From contig CAJNDS010001138.1 in NCBI GenBank assembly GCA_905221605.1, positions 1 through 32,574 of the forward strand: a stretch of 32,574 nucleotides of DNA. Direction: 5' to 3'. Of the stretch, positions 26,901 through 32,574 are shown one piece after another; positions within the stretch are counted from its first letter, which is position 1, and each line of letters opens with the position of its first letter. Below the pieces are notes generated by a model. The model did no database searches. It had not been told where the DNA came from and saw nothing but the letters and a program-made list of their open reading frames with translations. A program made the position numbers and the translations under genes. The DNA comes from Symbiodinium natans. Taxonomy: Eukaryota; Sar; Dinophyceae; Suessiales; Symbiodiniaceae.

Positions 26901-29900
26901 AGATGATCCTTTGATGTTGTGGTGGAAAGATGGTTGTGAGCACGAAGAAGATTGCAACCTTTGTGTCCGTGCAGTCCAAGAATCATTTTATGAGAGCAGT
27001 CCTGTCTATGAGAAGATAGAAGTGATCTTGGACAGTGGCGCCGATGTCAGCCTCATTCCTCTGTGGCTTGGCAAAGAGGGAGTGCCTGTGAAGAAGAAGA
27101 ACGATTCAGGCATCAGAGACGCACAAGGAAGAAAGATTCCTGTAAAAGGAAAGAGAGCAATCAACTTGACTATGTTCAGCTCGAAGCAAGAAGCAGTCAA
27201 GATGCAAGAATGCTTCATCGTTGCGAATGTGGTCAATCCTTTGTTGGCAGTCGGAAAGCTACTCAAGAATGGCTGGGAGATTGTCAAGAAGGATGATGGC
27301 TTGATGTTGTCAGACGGAATGTCAGACATCCCTGTTCACTACCACAAGAACTCGCTGGCTACTTATGCTTACTTGCAAGCAGGAAAGAGGTATGAGAGCG
27401 AAGCCTATGTGAACCTGGAGCAGGAACACGTTCGCACCGTCATTCAGCTGAACTCCCACATAGCTGATGCAGCAAGAAAGCAAGAACCTGGCTGGCATGA
27501 TACAGACAGCATTGTGGTTGTGCACTACTCCCCGGCGCAGTCGAAGTACAAAGATCCCACGGACATGTACCGTACGGAGGATTTTCCGTACAGAAGCACG
27601 ATGATCAAGACAGAAGATGGTACATGGAAAGCCGTTGAAGTGTGCAAGAAGTATGCGCAGAAGATGGACCCGTTTGAGGATATCAGCGCAGGCGGGGAAT
27701 TTGAAGTGGTGACAGCATTGTCGTCACGAGTTATCCCGCTGAATGTCTTGGGTATCCCCTTGAAGAAAGATGAACGCCAAGAACAAGAAGCAAGAACCAG
27801 CGACACTTGGAGCATCGAGAAGGCTGGTACGGAACTTGTGCGGTACCACAACACGCCGCGGACTCACAAGTTCAACCCTGAGAACGTAGCTGGAATGCCC
27901 ACGGACATTGAGAATTTGACGTCCTGGAGATACACTATTGGCGAGTGTGTCTATGCCACGAATTTGTATGAAGACGAAGATGATTGGAGCAGAGACACAG
28001 AACCTCCTGAAGAAGCATTCGCTTTGCCGTGGTATGGTCAGACCAGATTTCGTCTCAAAGAACCTGTTCGTGAAGATAGAAGAAGCAGTGCACAAGAGCA
28101 AGAGGCAAAGAGACAGAAGCTTGAAGAAGAAAAGAAAAGTTTCCTCCCAGAAGATGTGCAGATGGAAGAAGCACCACGAGGTGAAGTTGAACGAGATTCT
28201 CTTGTGTTCACCTACGATGGCTATGAGTACAGCAAGAATAGCAGCGTGCAGATTTTACGTCAACTTTGTCGTGAATTTGAAGTACCAAGCAGTGGCAGCA
28301 AAGAGCAGATGCTGAAGCGCTTGTCTCGCGCAGCTCAGGAGCGCGAAGCGGCAGACAGCCTAGCCCTCGGGCGCAGGCAGTATGAAGCGCAGGTCGCGCC
28401 GCTGATGAGGAAGCGCGAAGAACGCCCCAATGAGCAGGAAGTGATGCTACACAACCTGACGCACCTGCCATTTGCTGGCTGGTGTGAGCATTGCGTCGCC
28501 ACTCGGGCGAAAGAAAATCAGCATCGGAAGAGCGAATTGACTCGCTCCCCCGCTGAAGAGAGCAGCAAGTCAACACTCTGTTTCGACTTTGCGTACACCT
28601 CAACGAGCAGCTCTGAGGCGCAGCCCATGGTCACGCTGATCGCGAATGATGCATGGTCCAAGTGGTTTGTCGCCGTGCCCGTAGCAAGAAGAGGAGGCGC
28701 AGATGCGCTGAGGCACATGACCGAAGCGTTGACTACAGCTACACTGCAGCTTGGGTACTCAGAAATCAATGTGAAGGCAGACAATGAAGGTGTTTGCAGA
28801 AGCTTGAAGATTGCACTCCAGAAAATGCGTGGAGCGCATGGCCTGAGCACTACACTTCTTTCAAGTGTACCCCATGATCACGAAAGCAATGGTTTGGCCG
28901 AGCGTGCAGTCCAAACAGTCAGAAGGCATGCGAATTGTATCCTGGATGAGGTCAGAGTGAAGACAGAACTTCCTCTTAGCCATGAACACCCACTGATGTC
29001 GTGGGCAATGCGACACTCTGCGTGGCTACTCAACCGTTTTCATCGGTCCTCAGCAACAGGAAAGACGCCGTATGAATTCATGACAGGCCAACCGTATCGA
29101 GGAGAACTCGTACCATTTGCAAGCACGATTATGGTGAAACGCTTGAGACCGAAGCGCAAAGGTGACCGTTTGTGGACGTTCGGAGTGTTCCTCGGCAAGA
29201 CTGAATCTGGAATGTGGCTTACTTTCCAGAGCGATGGCATTCACGCATCAAGAAGTGCGAGACCAGTTGGTGAAGCTTACGACGCGAAGGCCATCAGCAG
29301 CGTGAACGTTTTCACTTGGTCGATCAAGAACAACACACTTGGCAGCCGAGTACTACCTCAGAAAAGATTGGTTTCTCCGCAGATTGTTCTTCCAGCAGTT
29401 GCAGCAGGTGAAGAACGAAAGAGCCTTGAAGATGAAGTTGCAGACGAAGCCGCCTCTGATCCTCCAACAAGTGATGAGGAGAAAGCAAGGAGAGATGCAG
29501 AAGGAATGCTTGAAGAGTTCGAGCTTGTTCATGATGAGCATGATCCTCTGGCAGATATGGTTTCCGAGCACGAAGATGAAGGAGGAGAAGTTCCTGAAGA
29601 AGCAAAGATGGATCGAGAAAGCAGACCAGACTTTGAGTGTGTTGGTTCACCAAGCAAGATTCCAAGAACAAGAGTTGAGCTTCCCAGGTTTGGACCTGGA
29701 GCATCGTCTTCGGTGATGAGAGCAGAAAGAATGCCCGACAATGATGAGAGGTCGGACGAAGAAGAAGATTGCTTTGCAGGCAGTGAAGCTGGTGACTTTG
29801 AGACAGAAGATGAATGGAGCGATGAAGAGCAACACGAAGAAGTTCAAGTCCTTCCAGAGAGTTTCTTCTCAGAGGAAGCAGGACCTCCTCAACTCGCAGA

Positions 29901-31341
29901 AGAAGACCTCGAGATCTTTGACGATGCCGCAGCAGGAAAAGAAGTTTCCAGATTGACAAAGATGGGTGTCATAGAAGAGGTGCCCATGGTGCAAGAAGAG
30001 AACAAAGAAGTTGTTTGGTTGACAACAAAGCTGGTTTTCGACTGGAGATTTCGGGAGTCAGAAAACGTCATCTGCGAGAACGAGATCCCTGAAGGGCAAC
30101 AAGAAGTTCCTCATGAAGCCCTGAAGCCACGAAGATGCTGGCAGAGAAGAGCAAGGCTGGTAGCAAGAGAATATAACAACTCGAAGCGAGAAGATGTTTT
30201 CAGCCCAGCTACCTCTCCGTCGTTGACGAAGCTGATTCCAATTTTGGCATTGGCAAATCGATGGAGTATTTGGTCGCTTGACATCAAAGATGCATTTTTG
30301 CAGGTTCCCCAGAAGAGACCTGTACACTGCAAGATTCCACGAGGAAAAGGAAGTCAAGCAGTACACGGAATGGAAGCCAAATGCTGGCGTCTTGGTCGTG
30401 TCCTTCCTGGACAAAGAGATGCTAGTCTTCTGTGGAGCGAATTTTGTGCAGAACTTTTGCAACAAGAAGGCTATGAGAAAAGCATCGCGAACCCAGCGTT
30501 GTTTCGCTTGATCAAGAACGGCAAGGTCGTATCCGTTTGCATCGTACATGTCGATGACCTTCAAGTAGCAGGAAAGGCAGCAGTGGTGAAGCCCGTTCTC
30601 GAAGCTTTAGCGAAGAAGGTGAAGCTACAAGTAGAAGGACCTTTTCTGACAGAAGAAGATTATCGCAATGGATTTTCCAAGCAGTCTGTGCGTTTTCTCA
30701 AAAGAAGGTATAGCTATGAAGACGGAAAGTTGTTTGTCCGCCCTGACACCAAGTATGTCACCAAGCTCCTTGAAAAGCTACGCCTTGGATCGAGAAGAGA
30801 GAAAGCTACCCCTGCAGCAGGAAATGTGCAGAACACCGATGAGACAAAAGAGCTGGACGAGAACAAGAAGAATGTGTACCGAAGTTGTGTCGGTATACTG
30901 CTATATCTTGCCCAAGATCGTCCTGACATCCAGTATGCAGTCCGAAATTTGGCAACTGGAATGAAGGCTCCTACGCAGAAGAAGCAGAAAGAGCTCGAGC
31001 ATTGCGTGTTGTATCTGAAGAAGACTGCAGGCTATGCGGTTTGCTACACAGCAGGGAGACCTGGAACGGCAACCTTGCAAAGAAGCAAGAATTTGGAGCA
31101 AGATTCCGAGAATGAGAACGAGAAGAGCATCGAGAGTGGCAGTCACCTGGTCGAAGTATTTTCTGACGCCGACTGGGCCGGCAACAAGAGCAGCCGGAAA
31201 TCTGTATCAGGAGGAGTCATCTTCCTGGACGGCCAGTATGCGTTTTCTTACTCAAGAACGCAGAAAACTGTGGCACTTTCCAGTGGCGAGTCGCACTCAC
31301 TGGTGCTGTCGCAGAAGGAATTGGCATTCGAGAAGCCGTAG
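23923..31341 (+). CDS. Copia-type polyprotein D: membrane segments, gag, protease, SAP, integrase, RT, RNase H start
   Basis: A 2,472-codon frame from ATG 23923. Residues 1-445 carry hydrophobic segments at about 77-98, 184-208, 371-393 and 428-441, and an H-x3-C...C-x2-C motif (128-156). Gag follows: Gln-rich coiled coil (~445-490), capsid-like helices (~565-760), a K/G/R-rich RNA-binding tail (~785-868) and a knuckle CHYCGKPGHFEAQC. The protease is ILDSGADVSLIP (D1037). A SAP-like motif (~1436-1470) precedes the integrase: H1510, H1514, C1521, C1524, then D1555, D1620, E1660. RT has SLDIKDAF (D2120) and HVDD (D2211/D2212, His for the usual Tyr). RNase H begins FSDADWAG (D2415) and SSGE (E2456), then the frame is lost. 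Ty1/Copia order (integrase before RT) is clear. Everything up to the shift is open, so the element is young. Confidence 0.9.
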   Translation: MMFTTFFNMVAEHLSQGAMMLQQAGWTKIFPWSMMVFMSVREVCASNLQNLQQMAEQTVAASSGALDALSSGRWQQELFLFAVLVFMSNILAGMAWSFLREIATEEREIETVAHEEFMPDVYIAKSRTAVHKHRECRGLDSADQAQVVRAPGCRVCFPDGYVYIQGQTEVKRRRFTQMTGCGFWMRVLCSAVLLLCAGLVTAEGWLLMIKNVKAKAARSSTEILLDEAELVMSKPLPRNSISLQDDLKTIALEDEHAEVQHATHALGESSKNVHVRREREETEHVELMSFSLQRRQTKEAPIRYEDQDNEENHNLEIVKYMIAGFEASRNFDITNLKIEVKRWYEGTRRFLRSLESSYAPEISVMFHKQKEIIFVLMIVMCTPIGLVTWISLYNMCAIQSKRKECLKRRVSRRARYQEVRACGVQKKTLMFIVLLYTNTQAAEAMNAQMEQAMQSLAQQTATNTQQINDLVSAVQQQASQQQQASTAAQNAAAASEGEMREMFRNMLQVATRTSTAVHEAASMINNMGQMHRDFREHQEAREQAQAEREKRREKGDVELHKMIKTPDVFNPSSFKEEHEGWSEFRHKMRTWIGALDPEMLARIEAVEAKRSEAVEFSTLSDEHKAVSKKLYTILTSYTKGRPLRTIKQITEENGLEAWRILLEEHEPYTRGRSLRLLTSLTKYKFENKKTAMENILAFEEAIEQYEKASGDVVQDDLKISIILNQQDGQLRQHMLLNLRDDTKYSSLRQFLLSYEQNTRWTTTDLINAGNDHGGQADMDVSNVNKDDRRKPWRSKGKGKGKFSKGKGKGKGKWRKGKSKGKGKYGNDYGYNSKGRGRGKGRGRGRGRFGRGKGFGRGFGKGRGKGSFGPQCCHYCGKPGHFEAQCRQKQRDFGDVRNVNDDQQSTTAASSTAAPSTSSTTNVTSVSRNQAKTVRQISMIHIGDPPQQYPEVFEVDTEAEEELEIDYFGRVLRVEEFQLSDAEQEEEEHEHQEEDDPLMLWWKDGCEHEEDCNLCVRAVQESFYESSPVYEKIEVILDSGADVSLIPLWLGKEGVPVKKKNDSGIRDAQGRKIPVKGKRAINLTMFSSKQEAVKMQECFIVANVVNPLLAVGKLLKNGWEIVKKDDGLMLSDGMSDIPVHYHKNSLATYAYLQAGKRYESEAYVNLEQEHVRTVIQLNSHIADAARKQEPGWHDTDSIVVVHYSPAQSKYKDPTDMYRTEDFPYRSTMIKTEDGTWKAVEVCKKYAQKMDPFEDISAGGEFEVVTALSSRVIPLNVLGIPLKKDERQEQEARTSDTWSIEKAGTELVRYHNTPRTHKFNPENVAGMPTDIENLTSWRYTIGECVYATNLYEDEDDWSRDTEPPEEAFALPWYGQTRFRLKEPVREDRRSSAQEQEAKRQKLEEEKKSFLPEDVQMEEAPRGEVERDSLVFTYDGYEYSKNSSVQILRQLCREFEVPSSGSKEQMLKRLSRAAQEREAADSLALGRRQYEAQVAPLMRKREERPNEQEVMLHNLTHLPFAGWCEHCVATRAKENQHRKSELTRSPAEESSKSTLCFDFAYTSTSSSEAQPMVTLIANDAWSKWFVAVPVARRGGADALRHMTEALTTATLQLGYSEINVKADNEGVCRSLKIALQKMRGAHGLSTTLLSSVPHDHESNGLAERAVQTVRRHANCILDEVRVKTELPLSHEHPLMSWAMRHSAWLLNRFHRSSATGKTPYEFMTGQPYRGELVPFASTIMVKRLRPKRKGDRLWTFGVFLGKTESGMWLTFQSDGIHASRSARPVGEAYDAKAISSVNVFTWSIKNNTLGSRVLPQKRLVSPQIVLPAVAAGEERKSLEDEVADEAASDPPTSDEEKARRDAEGMLEEFELVHDEHDPLADMVSEHEDEGGEVPEEAKMDRESRPDFECVGSPSKIPRTRVELPRFGPGASSSVMRAERMPDNDERSDEEEDCFAGSEAGDFETEDEWSDEEQHEEVQVLPESFFSEEAGPPQLAEEDLEIFDDAAAGKEVSRLTKMGVIEEVPMVQEENKEVVWLTTKLVFDWRFRESENVICENEIPEGQQEVPHEALKPRRCWQRRARLVAREYNNSKREDVFSPATSPSLTKLIPILALANRWSIWSLDIKDAFLQVPQKRPVHCKIPRGKGSQAVHGMEAKCWRLGRVLPGQRDASLLWSEFCAELLQQEGYEKSIANPALFRLIKNGKVVSVCIVHVDDLQVAGKAAVVKPVLEALAKKVKLQVEGPFLTEEDYRNGFSKQSVRFLKRRYSYEDGKLFVRPDTKYVTKLLEKLRLGSRREKATPAAGNVQNTDETKELDENKKNVYRSCVGILLYLAQDRPDIQYAVRNLATGMKAPTQKKQKELEHCVLYLKKTAGYAVCYTAGRPGTATLQRSKNLEQDSENENEKSIESGSHLVEVFSDADWAGNKSSRKSVSGGVIFLDGQYAFSYSRTQKTVALSSGESHSLVLSQKELAFEKP

Positions 31342-32574
31342 AGTTCCTTTCTGGCAAAGCAGCGCGAATGAAGGCGTACACAGACAGCAGTGCAGCGCGT
31401 GGCATTGTGCATCGGCAAGGTGTTGGTCGTATCAAGCACTTAGCAACGAGAATGCTCTGGTTGCAAGAAGTTACCAGAAACGGCCTATGCAGCGTGAAGG
31501 CAGTGAGCACTGTTTTCAACCCTGCCGACTTAGGGACCAAGCCCCTCAACGCATCGAGAATGAAGCTACTTTTGAACATCCTTCAAGTTCATGATGATCG
31601 AGAAGCAATCGGTCGTGAAGAACGAATGGCCGCAGAAAGCACAGCTACAGTCAGAAGATTGACAAAGGTATCCGGAAGCAGACTTGGTTTGACGTTATTG
31701 TCAGCTTTTGGTTTTGCAGTTGAATCTGCAGGTCAGCAAGAAGGAGATTTTGTAGCACGAAGATATTTTTGCATGCAGCTGATGAGTTTTGTGTTTGGTC
31801 CGTTTTCTACAGCTCAAGAGCCACCTCAAGAACTTCAAGAAGTTGAACAAGAAGTTTTACATGGTCAAAGCAGCAACAGCAGCATGAAGTTTTCACACGT
31901 TTTCACGAGCATGCCTGAGCTTGAGATGTTCGTGCCCGTGTGCATGGCTGTGATTGTTGTTCTGGTGACGATCGTTGTCTACTTGGCAGTGAACCAGAAG
32001 AAAGAGAAGAAGGGTGAGAAAGAAGAGAAGCCCAAAGAAGAGAAGCCTGAAGGTGAAGTCACAAAGAAGAAAGAAGAAGAAGACAAAGAGAAGAGCTCGC
32101 AAGGTGTCCTCGAAGACGACGAGACCGTGAAGATGAAGTTCGACGAGCTGATCGCGAAGATGGAGAAGCAAGAACGTGCCTTGGAGAAAGAAAGGTTGAA
32201 GAGAGAAGAAGCAGAAGAAAAGGCGAAGGAAGCAGAAGAAGATCGTGACCAAGCATTTGCTTTGAAGGCGAAGGTAGTTGCGAAGTACAGTGAAGCCGAA
32301 GCAGAGAGGAAAGCCCTGGAGAAAGAGAAAGAAGATCTAGAGAAGCAGAAAGAAGTTTACAAGCAAGACGCCAAAGAGGTGAGAGAGCAGTTGAAGAAGG
32401 ACTACGACATGATCACGAAGCACATGAAGAAAGAAGCAGAGGAGAGAAAGAGAGAAGCAGAAGAGCTAGAAACAGCAGAACAAAGAAGAGAGGAGGAAGA
32501 CAGGATCAATGCAGAGATCAGGAAAGCCAACGAGGAGAAGATTGAAGCAGCAGAACGACAAAGGAGGAAAGAGG
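31290..32574 (+). pseudogene. Continuation of Copia D: rest of RNase H, membrane segment, long coiled coil (partial)
   Basis: In the frame starting at 31290, 428 codons are open to the window edge. They begin VALTGAVAEGIGIREAVEF, exactly the RNase H continuation, with the later acidic residues YTDSSAARG and VFNPADLGTKPL. The usual A-E-Y-like residues after SSGE are missing, so a small deletion (3n+1 bases) at about 31290 is likely rather than programmed frameshifting. After RNase H come ~100 linking residues, one hydrophobic membrane-like segment (31927-31992, MFVPVCMAVIVVLVTIVVYL), then a highly charged Glu/Lys coiled coil (about 31995 to the end). Such a tail is not part of a standard Copia polyprotein. 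Its function is unknown to me. Confidence 0.75.

Overview
The window looks like nuclear DNA of a dinoflagellate, most probably of the Symbiodiniaceae type. The reasons are the protein families: Copia-type polyproteins with K/G/R-rich gag regions, and tyrosine-recombinase (YR) retroelements whose gag carries a CCCH finger and the IRYIAPEKCTSR-type motif, followed by a methyltransferase-like domain and a DIRS-like RT-RNase H. This assignment rests on remembered family features, not on a search. I see no clear single-copy host protein gene. The only probable host genes are an initiator tRNA-Met and a neighbouring tRNA-like gene.

Layout. (1) 1-3429, minus strand: the gag and protease part of a Copia-type element (A), cut by the window edge, with one dinucleotide frameshift, a coding minisatellite and a perfect 57-bp-arm inverted repeat near its 5' end. 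(2) 3556-7530, minus: a decayed YR element (B) ordered recombinase, gag, then the linker before RT. (3) 7531-9309: AT-rich repeats and the tRNA genes. (4) 9310-23747, minus: a second YR element (C), ordered recombinase (21.3-23.5 kb), gag (19.1-21.0 kb), linker plus methyltransferase-like domain (12.35-13.25 kb) and RT-RNase H (10.18-12.39 kb). Short repeats at its two ends resemble a split-direct-repeat arrangement. (5) 13249-19099: a 5.85-kb array inside element C, built of three ~1.52-kb blocks separated by ~0.42-kb spacers, bounded by a 4-bp duplication AGTA. Removing it and one AGTA rejoins the element C reading frame. (6) 23923-32574, plus: a very long Copia-type polyprotein (D), intact from gag to early RNase H, then frameshifted, with its frame open to the window end. 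It has membrane segments at both ends and a long coiled coil.

The locus reads as nested retroelement insertions of different ages. Element C inserted first; the array, whose copies are nearly identical, entered it later. Element D lies divergently next to the 5' end of C. Most elements are broken by single-base homopolymer or dinucleotide slips. The RT-RNase H of C and most of D are still open.
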